A stretch of 64,000 nucleotides of DNA from the NCBI RefSeq assembly GCF_002192535.1, contig NZ_NAIA01000003.1, positions 186,001-250,000 of the forward strand. Reading direction: 5' to 3'. Below, piece after piece: positions 35,726 through 47,007 of the stretch (its first letter is position 1; each line of letters begins with the position of its first letter). Both the position numbers and the translations under genes were made by a program. The stretch comes from Polynucleobacter hirudinilacicola (GTDB taxonomy: Bacteria > Pseudomonadota > Gammaproteobacteria > Burkholderiales > Burkholderiaceae). Below the pieces are notes generated by a model. It searched no databases and had not been told where the DNA came from. It was given only the letters and a program-made list of their open reading frames with translations.

Positions 35726-38089
35726 TCAGTCAATTGCAGCAAGCTTAGCAATACTAAGTTGCAACCACTTTACGCCGTGGCGCTTGAAGCTCACTTGAGC
35801 GCGCGCATCAGCATCAACACCTTCTAAGCCAGTAACGCGACCCTCACCAAACTTGGTGTGAAATACATTCTGGCCAATCGTAAATGGATAATTTCCCCGT
35901 GGAGGAGAGGCCAATCTCTTTACCTCAGTGGAGGCAGACCCTACTCGCTTAGTAGGTCTTTGATGTTCACTGCCAGAGTCAAAGAAGTCATTGGATTCAT
36001 ACTCGCGTTGGCGGGTATAGCCATCTTGCCAGGTAGATCCCGATCTAGTGCTGCCACCCCAACGCGCATCTTTTGCTTTGGGCGTTAACCACTTCAAAGA
36101 TTCGGAGGGTAATTCTTCCAAAAAACGGGAAGGCATGTTGTAGCGTACTTGTCCATGCAGCATGCGTGACTGGGTATGAGATAAATACAAACGCTCTTTC
36201 GCACGCGTAATTGCAACATACATCAAACGCCGCTCTTCCTCTAGACCATTTTGTTCATTGATACTATTTTCATGGGGGAACAGACCCTCTTCAAGACCCG
36301 TAATAAATACCGAAGTGAACTCCAATCCTTTTGCAGAGTGCACTGTCATTAACTGCACTGCATCTTGCCCAGCTTGGGCTTGGTTATCGCCCGCCTCTAA
36401 AGAGGCATGGGATAAGAAGGCGGCTAGAGGTGACACCTCCACAACGCCAGGCGCATTTTCACCAGGCAGCATCGCTGCTGCGGCATCCTGGCCATAACCC
36501 TCTTCTGCAATAAAGGCAGTAGCAGCATTAATTAATTCTTGTAAGTTCTCTACGCGATCTTGACCTTCGCGCTCTGAAAGGTAATGCTGAATCAAACCAC
36601 TATGCTGAATCACAAACTCAACTGTTTCAGGTAGCGTGTTGTGACGCGTAGCTTCACGCATATGATCCACTAAGCGTACGAACCCACCGAGCGCAGCACC
36701 AGCCTTACCCTCTAAAGAAGATGCAGCTGTATATAAAGAAGATTGCTGATTTCTAGCAGCATCTTGCAAGGCCTCGATGGATCTCGCACCAATACCACGG
36801 GTTGGGAAATTAACCACCCTTGAGAATGAAGTGTCATCATTCGGGTTCTCAAGTAAACGCAAATAAGCAAGCGCATGTTTAATTTCAGCGCGCTCGAAGA
36901 ATCGCAATCCGCCATATACGCGATAGGGAATAGCAGCGGAGAATAAGGCGTGCTCAATGATGCGGGACTGTGCATTGCTTCTATAAAGCAATGCTACTTC
37001 CGTACGTTTCATTCCGCTATTAATGAGCGCCTTAATTTCATCAACTAACCAAGCAGCTTCAGCATGATCACTTGGTGCTTCGTAAATTCTGACTGGCTCA
37101 CCATGACCTGCATCAGTTCTGAGATTTTTACCAAGACGCTCAGAGTTATTGGCAATTAAATGATTTGCCGTGTCCAGAATGTGACCGTGTGAGCGGTAGT
37201 TCTGCTCCAACTTCACCATCAATGGGTGAAACTGCTTTTCATAAAGCCGCATGTTTTCAACGTCAGCACCACGGAAAGCATAGATACTTTGATCATCATC
37301 ACCCACTGCAAAGACGGAACTACTTCCAGCACCACTCACATTAATACGACTGGCATCATGACCTGATAATAATTTGAGCCAAGCGTATTGCAAGGCATTG
37401 GTGTCCTGAAACTCATCAATCAAAATATGGCGGAAGCGTTCTTGATAATGCGTCCGAATTGCTTCGCTGTGTTTCAGTAATTCATAGCTACGCAAAAGGA
37501 GCTCAGCAAAATCGACTACGCCTTCACGCTGACATTGTTCGTCATAGGCAGCATAAAGTTGCGCCATCTTCGCCTGAAAATCATCGCCAACCGATAAATC
37601 TTTGGCGCGCTGTCCGCGTTCTTTGGCATGAGCAATAAAGTACTGCAACTGTTTTGGGGGGTACTTTTCATCATCTACCTTCAAGCCCTTCAAAAGACGC
37701 TTAATAGCTGAAAGTTGATCTTGGGTATCTAAAATCTGAAAAGTCGATGGCAAACCAGCCTCTTTGTGATGAGCTCGCAATAAACGGTTACAAAGGCCAT
37801 GGAAGGTGCCGATCCACATACCCCGAGTGTTGATAGGCAACATGGTACTTAAGCGCACCATCATCTCTTTAGCGGCTTTATTGGTAAAAGTGACCGCTAG
37901 GACGCCAATCGGGGATACCTGACCAGTCTGAATCAACCAGGCTATACGGGTGGTGAGGACGCGGGTCTTACCGCTACCAGCCCCAGCCAAAATCAAGGCA
38001 GATTGGGCTTGGCCGTTTTCATTGACAGGCGGGAGGGTCACTGCCTCGCGCTGTTCTGGATTGAGGTTCGCGAGCAAGTCAGAGTACAT
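35726..38089 (-). CDS. uvrD: UvrD/Rep-type superfamily 1 DNA helicase
   Basis: 787 residues. A 3'-5' helicase for repair and replication restart. It has Walker A GAGSGKT near residue 37, motif Ia [10 protein letters not shown], Walker B DEFQDTN, motif [16 protein letters not shown] and motif [12 protein letters not shown]. The C-terminal Tudor-like segment [11 protein letters not shown] fits UvrD/PcrA better than Rep. The start codon is 24 bp from the valS start on the other strand. Confidence 0.92.
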   Translation of the reverse strand: MYSDLLANLNPEQREAVTLPPVNENGQAQSALILAGAGSGKTRVLTTRIAWLIQTGQVSPIGVLAVTFTNKAAKEMMVRLSTMLPINTRGMWIGTFHGLCNRLLRAHHKEAGLPSTFQILDTQDQLSAIKRLLKGLKVDDEKYPPKQLQYFIAHAKERGQRAKDLSVGDDFQAKMAQLYAAYDEQCQREGVVDFAELLLRSYELLKHSEAIRTHYQERFRHILIDEFQDTNALQYAWLKLLSGHDASRINVSGAGSSSVFAVGDDDQSIYAFRGADVENMRLYEKQFHPLMVKLEQNYRSHGHILDTANHLIANNSERLGKNLRTDAGHGEPVRIYEAPSDHAEAAWLVDEIKALINSGMKRTEVALLYRSNAQSRIIEHALFSAAIPYRVYGGLRFFERAEIKHALAYLRLLENPNDDTSFSRVVNFPTRGIGARSIEALQDAARNQQSSLYTAASSLEGKAGAALGGFVRLVDHMREATRHNTLPETVEFVIQHSGLIQHYLSEREGQDRVENLQELINAATAFIAEEGYGQDAAAAMLPGENAPGVVEVSPLAAFLSHASLEAGDNQAQAGQDAVQLMTVHSAKGLEFTSVFITGLEEGLFPHENSINEQNGLEEERRLMYVAITRAKERLYLSHTQSRMLHGQVRYNMPSRFLEELPSESLKWLTPKAKDARWGGSTRSGSTWQDGYTRQREYESNDFFDSGSEHQRPTKRVGSASTEVKRLASPPRGNYPFTIGQNVFHTKFGEGRVTGLEGVDADARAQVSFKRHGVKWLQLSIAKLAAID

Positions 38090-38113
38090 CGCCCCAATTA
38101 TAATTTGCCTCTT

Positions 38114-41005
38114 ATGCCAAATGCCTCAAATACCCCTAATTCACCAGCGGCCAGTTCTGCAGACGAACTCGCCAAATCCTATGAACCCGCCCCGATCGAA
38201 GCCTATTGGGGCCCTGAGTGGGAACGCAGGGGTATTGCTGATGCCAGCATGGATGAAGACAAAGGTGACTTTTCAATTCAACTGCCACCACCGAACGTCA
38301 CCGGCACCTTACACATGGGTCACGCTTTTAATCAGACCATCATGGATGGCCTGGTACGTCATGCCCGTATGTCTGGCAAAAATACTTTGTGGGTTCCAGG
38401 AACTGACCACGCAGGTATCGCCACCCAAATCGTTGTTGAGCGCCAGCTCGATGCCCAAAAAGTTTCTCGCCATGATTTAGGTCGTGAGAAATTTTTAGAA
38501 AAAGTATGGGAGTGGAAAGAAACTTCCGGCAATACCATCACCCGTCAGATTCGCCGCTTAGGTGCCTCGATTGATTGGGGCAAAGAATATTTCACGATGG
38601 ACAGCAAAATGTCCAAGGCAGTGGTGGAAGTATTTGTACGCTTACATGAGCAAGGTTTAATTTATCGCGGCAAACGTTTAGTTAACTGGGATCCTGTTTT
38701 AGGAACTGCCGTATCTGATTTAGAAGTAGTCAGCGAAGAAGAAGATGGTTCGATGTGGCATATCCGCTATCCACTAGCTGATGGCTCGGGCCACTTAACC
38801 GTTGCCACCACCCGCCCAGAAACTCTGCTGGGTGACGTTGCGGTGATGGTGAACCCAGAAGATGAACGCTATAAACATCTCATTGGTAAGTCAGTCAACC
38901 TACCTTTATGCAATCGTCAAATTCCGATCATTGCAGATGACTATGTTGATTTGAACTTTGGTACTGGTGTGGTGAAGGTAACTCCTGCGCATGACTTTAA
39001 TGACTACGCAGTAGGACAACGTCATCAATTACCGCTCATCAACATTCTCACTTTGGATGCCAAGATTAATGAGAATGCGCCAGCTGCTTACCAAGGTATG
39101 GAGCGCTTTGCCGCTCGTAAACAAATTGTTTCTGATTTAGATGCAGCAGGCCTATTAGAAAAAGTTCAGCCACACAAGCTCATGGTGCCACGGGGTGATC
39201 GCACCCAAACGATTATTGAACCCATGCTTACAGACCAATGGTTTGTAGCAATGTCTAAGCCAAGTCCTGATAACAAATATCAACCTGGCTCATCCATCGC
39301 TGGCGCTGCCTTAGATGCAGTTACTAAAGGTGACATTAAGCTCGTTCCAGAAAACTGGATTAATACTTATACGCAGTGGCTAGCCAATATTCAAGACTGG
39401 TGCATCTCTCGTCAACTCTGGTGGGGCCATCAAATCCCGGCTTGGTATGGCGATGATGGTCAGATCTTTGTTGCGCGCTCTGAAGAAGAAGCCAAAGCGA
39501 AAGCTGCTGCTGCAGGCTATACCGGCAAACTTAATCGTGACCCTGATGTTCTAGATACCTGGTTTAGCTCAGCCCTGGTTCCATTCAGCTCTCTGGGCTG
39601 GCCTGAAGAAACGCCTGCTTTAAATCACTTCTTGCCATCGTCAGTTTTAGTGACTGGCTTTGACATCATTTTCTTCTGGGTAGCGCGCATGGTCATGATG
39701 ACCTGCCACTTCACTGGCAAGGTGCCATTCCATACTGTCTACGTCCATGGCTTAGTACGCGATGCCGAAGGTCAAAAGATGAGTAAGTCCAAAGGCAATA
39801 CCTTAGACCCCATTGATTTGATCGATGGCATCCAGATTGAAGAGTTGGCCGGAAAACGTACCACTGGCTTGATGAATCCCAAGCAAGCAGAAAGCATTAG
39901 CAAGAAAACTAAGAAAGAGTTTCCAGATGGCATTCCTGCTTTTGGAACGGATGCCTTGCGTTTTACTTTTGCGTCTCTGGCATCTCTTGGTCGCAATATT
40001 AATTTTGACCAGAAGCGTTGTGAGGGCTATCGCAACTTCTGCAATAAGCTTTGGAATGCAACTCGCTTTGTTTTGATGAACTGTCCAGGTAGCGATGAAG
40101 ACAATGGCTTAGCACCTTGTGACAATCAATGCGGGCCCGAAGGTTATTTAGATTTCTCACCGGCAGATAAATGGATTGTTTCTCAATTACAAAGAACTGA
40201 GGCTGAGGTTGCTAAAGGCTTTGAGAACTATCGCTTTGACAACATTGCCGGCAGCATCTACCAATTTGTTTGGGATGAGTATTGCGACTGGTATCTAGAG
40301 CTTGCTAAGGTCCAACTGCAAACAGGAACTCTGGCACAACAACGCGCTACCCGCCGCACCCTATTGCGCGTCCTTGAAACCATCTTACGAATGGCGCACC
40401 CACTGATTCCATTTATCACCGAGACTCTTTGGCAAACTGTTGGTCCAAAGTCTGGAAAAGATTTGGCTAAACAAGCGAAGCAAACGATTGCACTCCAGCC
40501 CTACCCCGTTTCTCAGCCAGAAAAAATCGATGAGAAAAGCGAGGCCTGGGTAGCACAAATCAAAGCGATTGTGGATGCCTGCAGAAACTTGCGCGGTGAA
40601 ATGCAAGTTCCTCCTGGTCAAAAAGTACCACTTTGGATTTATGGTCCAGAAGAATTCCTAGCAAGAGCTACCCCTTATTTGACAGCCCTCGCTAAATTAA
40701 CTGAAGTCAAAATCTATAGCGATGAGTCTGCCCTAGAAAAAGATGCTCCTGGGGCACCAATTGCTCTGATAGGTAATATCAAACTCTTGCTCAAAATTGA
40801 GGTGGATGTTGCCGCTGAACGCATTCGCCTTAGCAAAGAAATTGAGCGTCTTGCAAATGAGATCGGCAAGGCCAAGGGCAAATTAAGCAATGAGAGCTTT
40901 GTGGCTCGCGCACCAGCTGAGGTTGTCGCCCAAGAACAGCAACGTCTGACTGGTTTTGAGCAAAATCATGAGAAGCTTGTTGCACAATTAGAGCGTCTGA
41001 AATAA
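38114..41005 (+). CDS. valS: Valine-tRNA ligase
   Basis: 963 residues, full length. A class I synthetase with the HIGH-box variant HMGH near residue 60, a CP1 editing domain in the middle ([12 protein letters not shown]), the KMSKS box [11 protein letters not shown], an anticodon-binding helical domain and a C-terminal coiled coil ([15 protein letters not shown]) typical of ValRS. The ATG at 38114 is chosen; upstream in-frame codons lie within the divergent uvrD start. Confidence 0.97.
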   Translation: MPNASNTPNSPAASSADELAKSYEPAPIEAYWGPEWERRGIADASMDEDKGDFSIQLPPPNVTGTLHMGHAFNQTIMDGLVRHARMSGKNTLWVPGTDHAGIATQIVVERQLDAQKVSRHDLGREKFLEKVWEWKETSGNTITRQIRRLGASIDWGKEYFTMDSKMSKAVVEVFVRLHEQGLIYRGKRLVNWDPVLGTAVSDLEVVSEEEDGSMWHIRYPLADGSGHLTVATTRPETLLGDVAVMVNPEDERYKHLIGKSVNLPLCNRQIPIIADDYVDLNFGTGVVKVTPAHDFNDYAVGQRHQLPLINILTLDAKINENAPAAYQGMERFAARKQIVSDLDAAGLLEKVQPHKLMVPRGDRTQTIIEPMLTDQWFVAMSKPSPDNKYQPGSSIAGAALDAVTKGDIKLVPENWINTYTQWLANIQDWCISRQLWWGHQIPAWYGDDGQIFVARSEEEAKAKAAAAGYTGKLNRDPDVLDTWFSSALVPFSSLGWPEETPALNHFLPSSVLVTGFDIIFFWVARMVMMTCHFTGKVPFHTVYVHGLVRDAEGQKMSKSKGNTLDPIDLIDGIQIEELAGKRTTGLMNPKQAESISKKTKKEFPDGIPAFGTDALRFTFASLASLGRNINFDQKRCEGYRNFCNKLWNATRFVLMNCPGSDEDNGLAPCDNQCGPEGYLDFSPADKWIVSQLQRTEAEVAKGFENYRFDNIAGSIYQFVWDEYCDWYLELAKVQLQTGTLAQQRATRRTLLRVLETILRMAHPLIPFITETLWQTVGPKSGKDLAKQAKQTIALQPYPVSQPEKIDEKSEAWVAQIKAIVDACRNLRGEMQVPPGQKVPLWIYGPEEFLARATPYLTALAKLTEVKIYSDESALEKDAPGAPIALIGNIKLLLKIEVDVAAERIRLSKEIERLANEIGKAKGKLSNESFVARAPAEVVAQEQQRLTGFEQNHEKLVAQLERLK

Positions 41006-41038
41006 AACTGCAGCAAATCCAGAGCGATCGGAATCCTT

Positions 41039-41923
41039 ATGCCATTAGCCACTAAAGCCGTTACCAAAGCCGTTTTTCCTGTTGCCGGTTTAGGCACTCG
41101 TTTCTTGCCTGCCACCAAGGCAAGCCCGAAAGAGATGCTCAATGTGGTTGATAAACCTCTCATTCAGTATGCGGTTGAAGAAGCTATTGCCGCCGGTATT
41201 ACTGAAATGATTTTTGTTACCGGTCGCAGCAAGCGTGCGATTGAAGATCACTTTGATAAAGCGTATGAACTTGAAGCAGAGCTTGAGGCTAAAAATAAAA
41301 CAGCTTTACTAGAGATAGTCCGCAGCGTTAAACCCAGTCACGTGGATTGTGTGTACGTCCGCCAACCTGAAGCCTTAGGTCTAGGTCATGCAGTGTTGTG
41401 TGCTGAAAAATTAGTTCGTGACGAACCCTTTGCCATCATCCTAGCGGATGACTTATTGGATGGGCAAACACCCGTACTCAAGCAAATGCTCAAGGTGTTT
41501 GATGAGCAAAATGGTTCTGTGATTGCTGTAGAGAAAATCGATCCCGCTAAGAGCGGTTCATACGGCATCGTCTCTGGCGCTGAAGTGGCCAAGGGCATCT
41601 ACCGTCTTAACGGCATTGTAGAAAAGCCGCAACCTAAAGATGCCCCCTCTAACTTAGCTGTTGTGGGTCGCTATGTTCTATCCTCTGATATTTTCAGTCA
41701 CATTCGCAATCTCAAACCTGGTGCTGGTGGCGAGATTCAATTGACTGATGCAATTGCTTCCTTACTCAAAGAAGAGCCTGTATTTGCTTATGAATACGAT
41801 GGTGTTCGCTATGACTGCGGTAGCAAGCTTGGCTACCTCAAGGCTTCGGTTGAATTCGCCTTACGCCATCCTGAGTTGAGCTCTGACTTTGCAGCCTACT
41901 TAAAGGGCCGCTCCTTAACCTAA
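41039..41923 (+). CDS. galU: UTP-glucose-1-phosphate uridylyltransferase
   Basis: 294 residues. It makes UDP-glucose for surface polysaccharides and glycolipids. The nucleotidyltransferase motif [18 protein letters not shown] is near the N terminus, with [10 protein letters not shown] near residue 135 as metal site. It lies 33 bp after valS. UDP-glucose is one plausible donor for the GT2 glycosyltransferase in the island, though this is only inference. Confidence 0.96.
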   Translation: MPLATKAVTKAVFPVAGLGTRFLPATKASPKEMLNVVDKPLIQYAVEEAIAAGITEMIFVTGRSKRAIEDHFDKAYELEAELEAKNKTALLEIVRSVKPSHVDCVYVRQPEALGLGHAVLCAEKLVRDEPFAIILADDLLDGQTPVLKQMLKVFDEQNGSVIAVEKIDPAKSGSYGIVSGAEVAKGIYRLNGIVEKPQPKDAPSNLAVVGRYVLSSDIFSHIRNLKPGAGGEIQLTDAIASLLKEEPVFAYEYDGVRYDCGSKLGYLKASVEFALRHPELSSDFAAYLKGRSLT

Positions 41924-41948
41924 GACGTTTGGGTTTTCCGGATCTTGC

Positions 41949-42191
41949 TTATCTTCTCTTGAGGAAGAAAACCAGGACATCACCTTCAGTAGTGCTGGCA
42001 ATGAGTTCATTGCCGGTTTGTTTGGCAAACGCTGGAAAGTCGTGTGCCGCACCTGCATCAGTAGCCTTAACCTTCAGCACATCCCCCGATTGCAAAGTTG
42101 CCAAAGCCTTCTTGGTGCGCAAAATTGGTAAGGGGCAATTCATGCCAATCGCATCTACCTCTGCGGTAAAGACAATATTTTGATCGCTCAT
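41949..42191 (-). CDS. TusA-family sulfur carrier protein
   Basis: 80 residues, the whole of a TusA (SirA-like) domain. The sulfur-carrying Cys is in the [15 protein letters not shown] motif near residue 19. Members pass persulfide sulfur to tRNA thiolation or other acceptors. The start overlaps the alaS stop by 4 bp, so it is co-translated. Whether it is true TusA or a paralogue cannot be told from one copy. Confidence 0.88.
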   Translation of the reverse strand: MSDQNIVFTAEVDAIGMNCPLPILRTKKALATLQSGDVLKVKATDAGAAHDFPAFAKQTGNELIASTTEGDVLVFFLKRR

Positions 42192-44812
42192 TTGCTAGCC
42201 ACCCAGTCTTTAACACCTTCCAATGCCGCGCCCAACTTGCTTGGGTCATTACCACCAGCCATTGCCATTTCTGGCTTACCGCCACCCTTGCCGCCTACTT
42301 GCTGAGCAACAAAGTTCACGAGATCACCTGCTTTTACTTTTCCGATAGAGTCAGCAGTCACGCCGGCAATCAGACTGACCTTATCGCCCTGGACAGATGC
42401 CAACACAATTGCTGCAGTTTTAAGTTTAGCTTTGAGTGCATCCATCGTTTCACGTAAGACCCCTGCATCAGCACCATCTAAACGGGCCGCTAATACTTTG
42501 AGGCCATTGATATCAATTGCTTGACCAGCTAACTCGTCACCTTGGCTTGCAGCCAACTTCGAGTTCACCTTTTCTAGCTCACGTTCAGCATGGCGCAAGC
42601 TCTCTTGTAATTGCGCAACGCGGTTTACTAAGTCGCCTGGATGGGTTTTCAGAATCGCTGCAGCTTCATTAATCTTATCTTCCATGCTTTGTAGGAATTG
42701 AAGCGCATTATTACCAGTGACCGCCTCAACACGGCGAATACCAGCAGCTACACCACCCTCAGAAACAATCTTGAGGCTACCGATATCACCAGTGCGAGAT
42801 ACGTGCGTACCGCCACACAACTCTTTAGAGCTACCAATTTCTAGAACGCGCACTTCTTCGCCATACTTTTCACCAAAAAGCATCATGGCACCAGTCTTTT
42901 GGGCATCGTCTAAAGACATCACCTTGCCTGAGGTAGCAGTGTTCTCCAAAATCTCTTGATTCACAATGTCTTCTATTTTGCGAATTTGCTCAGCTGTAAT
43001 AGGGGCATTGTGCGTAAAGTCAAAACGGGTCTTAGAAGCATCTACTAATGAACCTTTTTGCTGTACATGATCGCCTAGCACTTCGCGCAAAGCTTTGTGC
43101 AGAATATGGGTAGCGCTGTGATTACGCATGGTATCGGTTCTTTGCTGAACATCAACTAAAGCATTGAGCGCATCACCCACCTTCAGCTCACCCTCGAGTA
43201 GCTCACCCTGATGCCCAAAGACATCAGCCTGAATCTTGAAGGTATCTTCCACTGCAAAGCGAACGGTCTCATTGCGAAGCTCGCCTTTATCGCCAACCTG
43301 GCCACCAGACTCCGCATAGAAAGGAGTGTGATCCAACACGATCACTACAGCATCACCCGCCTTCACTGACGTCACAGGAGATCCATCCACATACAAAGCG
43401 CTTACCCTAGCGCCCTCGTGTTTTAAGGTGTTGTAACCATGAAATTGAGTAGGCTGGCCTTTGTAATCCAAGCCTTGAGCAACTTTGAACTTACCGGCCG
43501 CCCTAGCTTGATCGCGCTGCTTTTGCATTGCCACTTCAAAACCTACGGCATCAACTGTCACACCACGCTCACGACAAACGTCAGCCGTTAAATCTAGAGG
43601 GAAACCAAAAGTATCATGCAAGCGGAAAGCAGTTTCTCCATCAACTACTTTTGCACCGCCTGCCAATGCGCCATCCAGTATTTCCATACCATTGGCAATC
43701 GTTTGGAAGAACCGCTCTTCTTCTTGCTTCAGCACTTCAGCCACTTTATCTTGAGCAGCACGCAACTCTGGATAAGCTTCGCCCATCTCTTTTACCAAGG
43801 AAGGTACTAATTGGTAAAAGAATGGTTTACGTGCGCCTAACTTATAGCCATGACGAATGGCACGACGGGCAATACGACGCAATACATATCCGCGGCCTGC
43901 ATTACCCGGAATCACGCCATCGACAACGATAAAGCTGCAAGCACGAATGTGGTCAGCAATCACTTTCAGAGATGGGCTTTGCGCATCACAGTTTTGGCCA
44001 CCAGCAGCATCCACTGCATCCTTGGAAGCCTTGAGGAGATTGACGAAAAGATCAATCTCATAGTTAGAATTTACATGCTGCAAAACAGCAGCAATACGCT
44101 CAAGACCCATGCCAGTATCCACGCTGGGCTTGGGTAGTAAATGCATGACACCTGCTTCATCGCGGTTGAACTGCATGAAGACGTTGTTCCAAATTTCAAT
44201 ATAGCGATCACCATCTTCATCTGGACTGCCTGGAGGGCCGCCAGGAATATGATCGCCGTGGTCATAGAAAATTTCTGTACAAGGACCACATGGTCCGGTA
44301 TCACCCATCATCCAGAAATTGTCAGAAGCGTAACGCGCGCCCTTGTTATCGCCGATACGAATAATGCGGTCTGCTGGAATGCCAATCTGCTTATTCCAAA
44401 TCTCATAAGCCTCGTCATCCTCGGCATACACAGTGACCAATAGCTTTTCTTTGGGCAACTTAAATTCTTGCGTCAATAAATCCCATGCAAGCTGAATCGC
44501 ATCCTTCTTGAAGTAATCTCCAAACGAAAAATTACCCAACATCTCAAAAAAGGTGTGGTGACGTGCGGTATAGCCAACGTTATCCAAGTCATTGTGTTTA
44601 CCGCCCGCCCGGATGCACTTTTGTGCAGTCGTGGCCCGGCTGTAGGGACGCTTATCAAAGCCTAAAAACACGTCTTTGAACTGGTTCATACCCGCATTGG
44701 TAAATAGCAAGGTAGGATCATCCCCCGGAACTACCGGACTGGATGGAACGATTTGGTGGCCTTTTCGGGCAAAGAAATCCAGGTATGCCTGGCGAATTTG
44801 GGAGACTTTCAT
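42188..44812 (-). CDS. alaS: Alanine-tRNA ligase
   Basis: 874 residues. A class II synthetase: catalytic core at the N terminus ([14 protein letters not shown]), an editing domain with the zinc ligands [11 protein letters not shown] and CGGTHV, then a coiled coil and the glycine-rich C-terminal domain ending [13 protein letters not shown]. The ATG at 44812 ([14 protein letters not shown]) is preferred to an upstream start at 44836. It is divergent from tctB, with 125 bp between the starts. Confidence 0.97.
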   Translation of the reverse strand: MKVSQIRQAYLDFFARKGHQIVPSSPVVPGDDPTLLFTNAGMNQFKDVFLGFDKRPYSRATTAQKCIRAGGKHNDLDNVGYTARHHTFFEMLGNFSFGDYFKKDAIQLAWDLLTQEFKLPKEKLLVTVYAEDDEAYEIWNKQIGIPADRIIRIGDNKGARYASDNFWMMGDTGPCGPCTEIFYDHGDHIPGGPPGSPDEDGDRYIEIWNNVFMQFNRDEAGVMHLLPKPSVDTGMGLERIAAVLQHVNSNYEIDLFVNLLKASKDAVDAAGGQNCDAQSPSLKVIADHIRACSFIVVDGVIPGNAGRGYVLRRIARRAIRHGYKLGARKPFFYQLVPSLVKEMGEAYPELRAAQDKVAEVLKQEEERFFQTIANGMEILDGALAGGAKVVDGETAFRLHDTFGFPLDLTADVCRERGVTVDAVGFEVAMQKQRDQARAAGKFKVAQGLDYKGQPTQFHGYNTLKHEGARVSALYVDGSPVTSVKAGDAVVIVLDHTPFYAESGGQVGDKGELRNETVRFAVEDTFKIQADVFGHQGELLEGELKVGDALNALVDVQQRTDTMRNHSATHILHKALREVLGDHVQQKGSLVDASKTRFDFTHNAPITAEQIRKIEDIVNQEILENTATSGKVMSLDDAQKTGAMMLFGEKYGEEVRVLEIGSSKELCGGTHVSRTGDIGSLKIVSEGGVAAGIRRVEAVTGNNALQFLQSMEDKINEAAAILKTHPGDLVNRVAQLQESLRHAERELEKVNSKLAASQGDELAGQAIDINGLKVLAARLDGADAGVLRETMDALKAKLKTAAIVLASVQGDKVSLIAGVTADSIGKVKAGDLVNFVAQQVGGKGGGKPEMAMAGGNDPSKLGAALEGVKDWVASK

Positions 44813-44937
44813 GGCAATAATTATCGCATTGGCCACCTTCTAGGGCAAACCCTAGAAAAGATACCCCTTGGGTGCTTTACAATCCCACAACATCAATAAA
44901 TAGATCGGCGTTTGAGTCGATTCACAAGGAGCACAAC

Positions 44938-45399
44938 TTGAAAGTTCGCAACCAACGGGATTTGGGGGCTGGGATCATGTATATGGTCATTGGCGCCTTC
45001 TTTGCCATCATAGCAACCCGATACCAAATGGGCACTGCGGCCAAAATGGGTCCTGGCTATTTCCCATTCTATTTAGGCCTTCTGATGTTCTTCCTGGGCT
45101 TGCTAGTAGCCGTTAAGGCATTTAGCGCTAAAGCTGCGATTGAATCAATCCCCAAATTTAACTGGCGGATCATTGCTCAAATTACTGGTGCTGTAGTTCT
45201 CTACGGACTTTTGCTTCCAAGACTCGGTTTTCTGATTGCTGTGGTGGTTTTGGTTTTCGTAGCAGCAAGTGCCAGCAGAGAGTTCACCTGGAAAGGTACT
45301 CTGATTAATGCTGCCTTCTTAGTGACCTTCACTTACTCAGTTTTTGTATTGGGTCTGAAACTTCAGTTCCCGCTCCTGCCAGCATTCCTACAACAATAA
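44938..45399 (+). CDS. tctB: Tripartite tricarboxylate transporter small membrane subunit TctB
   Basis: 153 residues with four membrane segments and the TctB pattern MGPGYFPFYLGLLM near residue 37. TctB partners the large TctA channel in solute uptake driven by a periplasmic TctC/Bug protein. The start is put at TTG 44938 because AAGGAG lies 6 nt before it; a longer frame from 44872 lacks such a site. tctA follows after 19 bp. No tctC is present beside them. Confidence 0.88.
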   Translation: MKVRNQRDLGAGIMYMVIGAFFAIIATRYQMGTAAKMGPGYFPFYLGLLMFFLGLLVAVKAFSAKAAIESIPKFNWRIIAQITGAVVLYGLLLPRLGFLIAVVVLVFVAASASREFTWKGTLINAAFLVTFTYSVFVLGLKLQFPLLPAFLQQ

Positions 45400-45418
45400 A
45401 GAACCGGGACACTACAAA

Positions 45419-46924
45419 ATGGATTTATTTGCTAATTTAGGTCTCGGTTTTGAAACCGCATTTACCTTACAAAATCTCATGTACTGCCTCATCGGCTGTA
45501 TTTTGGGAACTCTCATCGGCGTGCTGCCTGGCTTAGGCCCTATCGCTACTATTGCGATGCTTTTACCAGCAACCTACGCATTACCTCCAATTGCTGCATT
45601 GATCATGTTGGCTGGTATTTATTACGGCTCACAGTATGGCGGATCTACAACAGCGATTCTTCTCAACATTCCCGGGGAGACGTCGTCAGTGGTGACCGCA
45701 ATTGATGGCTACCAAATGGCCCGCAATGGCCGGGCTGGTGTCGCTTTGTTTACTGCTGGAACCGCATCCTTCTTTGCAGGTTGTGTAGCAACTTTAGTCT
45801 TAGCTGCTTTTGCTGCCCCACTCTCGCAGCTTGCGTTTAAGTTTGGTCCTGCGGAGTACTTCTCGCTGATGGTCTTAGGTCTAATTGGTGCGGTTGTTCT
45901 GGCATCCGGCTCTTTGATCAAAGCGATCGGCATGATCATCTTGGGTTTGTTAATGGGCTTAATTGGTACTGACGTGAACTCTGGTGTTTCACGCTATGCG
46001 TTTGATATTCCTGAATTGAGCGATGGCATCGGTTTCGTTGCGGTTGCTATGGGTGTATTTGGCTTCGCTGAAATCATGGGCAACCTTGAAAAAACTGGTG
46101 ACGACGAAGGCTTCCTCAATAAATTGACCAGTATGGTTCCAAGCAAAAACGATTTAAAGCGTATGGTCCCATCCATTTTGCGTGGCACAACGATTGGTTC
46201 CGTCTTAGGTATCCTGCCTGGCGGCGGCGCAGCCTTGGCAGCATTCGGCGCCTACTCAGTTGAAAAGAAATCCTCCAAGTACAGCCATGAATTTGGTAAG
46301 GGTGCGATTGAAGGTGTTGCAGGTCCTGAGGCAGCAAACAATGCTGCAGCTCAAACCTCATTCATTCCACTACTGACTTTAGGTATCCCACCAAATGCTG
46401 TGATGGCGTTGATGGTTGGTGCGATGACTATTCATAACATTCAGCCAGGTCCACAAGTGATGACCAGCAACCCAGCATTGTTCTGGGGCTTGATCGCGTC
46501 GATGTGGATTGGTAACGTGATGCTGATTCTCTTGAACTTGCCACTGATTGGTATCTGGGTAAAGCTCTTGAAGATTCCTTATCGCTTCCTATATCCAGCA
46601 ATTTTGGTGTTCTGCTGTATCGGTGTGTACACCGTGAACAACACCGTGTTTGACGTATACGTAACTGCAGGCTTTGGCTTGATTGGTTACCTGTTCTTCA
46701 AACTTGGTTGTGAACCTCCTCCATTGCTTTTGGGCTTCGTGCTCGGACCAATGATGGAAGAGAACTTCCGTCGTGCACTATTACTGTCACGCGGCGACTT
46801 CACCACCTTCCTGACACGCCCACTTTCCTTAGGGTTGCTGATTGCCGCAGCCCTTTTGGTAGTGATCGTGGCCCTGCCAGCAGTGAAGAAGACTCGCGAA
46901 GAGGCATTTGCCGAAGAAGATTAA
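45419..46924 (+). CDS. tctA: Tripartite tricarboxylate transporter large membrane subunit TctA
   Basis: 501 residues, about 11-12 membrane helices. The conserved TctA stretches are GVLPGLGPIATIAMLLPAT near residue 38, YGGSTTAILLNIPGE near 70 and GILPGGGAALAAFGAY near 260, the inverted repeat of the first. It forms the transport path for tricarboxylates or other carboxylates. It is followed by a good terminator (46948-46975). The window has two unlinked Bug proteins that might feed it. Confidence 0.95.
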   Translation: MDLFANLGLGFETAFTLQNLMYCLIGCILGTLIGVLPGLGPIATIAMLLPATYALPPIAALIMLAGIYYGSQYGGSTTAILLNIPGETSSVVTAIDGYQMARNGRAGVALFTAGTASFFAGCVATLVLAAFAAPLSQLAFKFGPAEYFSLMVLGLIGAVVLASGSLIKAIGMIILGLLMGLIGTDVNSGVSRYAFDIPELSDGIGFVAVAMGVFGFAEIMGNLEKTGDDEGFLNKLTSMVPSKNDLKRMVPSILRGTTIGSVLGILPGGGAALAAFGAYSVEKKSSKYSHEFGKGAIEGVAGPEAANNAAAQTSFIPLLTLGIPPNAVMALMVGAMTIHNIQPGPQVMTSNPALFWGLIASMWIGNVMLILLNLPLIGIWVKLLKIPYRFLYPAILVFCCIGVYTVNNTVFDVYVTAGFGLIGYLFFKLGCEPPPLLLGFVLGPMMEENFRRALLLSRGDFTTFLTRPLSLGLLIAAALLVVIVALPAVKKTREEAFAEED

Positions 46925-46947
46925 ATTTAATCATCCAACAGGAAACG

Positions 46948-46975
46948 AGCCCGCAGCAGTTTGCGGGCTTTTTCT
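46948..46975 (+). terminator. tctBA terminator
   Basis: Eight-bp stem (AGCCCGCA with TGCGGGCT) and a short loop, followed by a T-rich tract, 23 bp after the tctA stop and just before glnS. Confidence 0.85.
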
Positions 46976-47007
46976 TTATGGGTCATGGTTTTCTCTACAA
47001 TGTGGCT

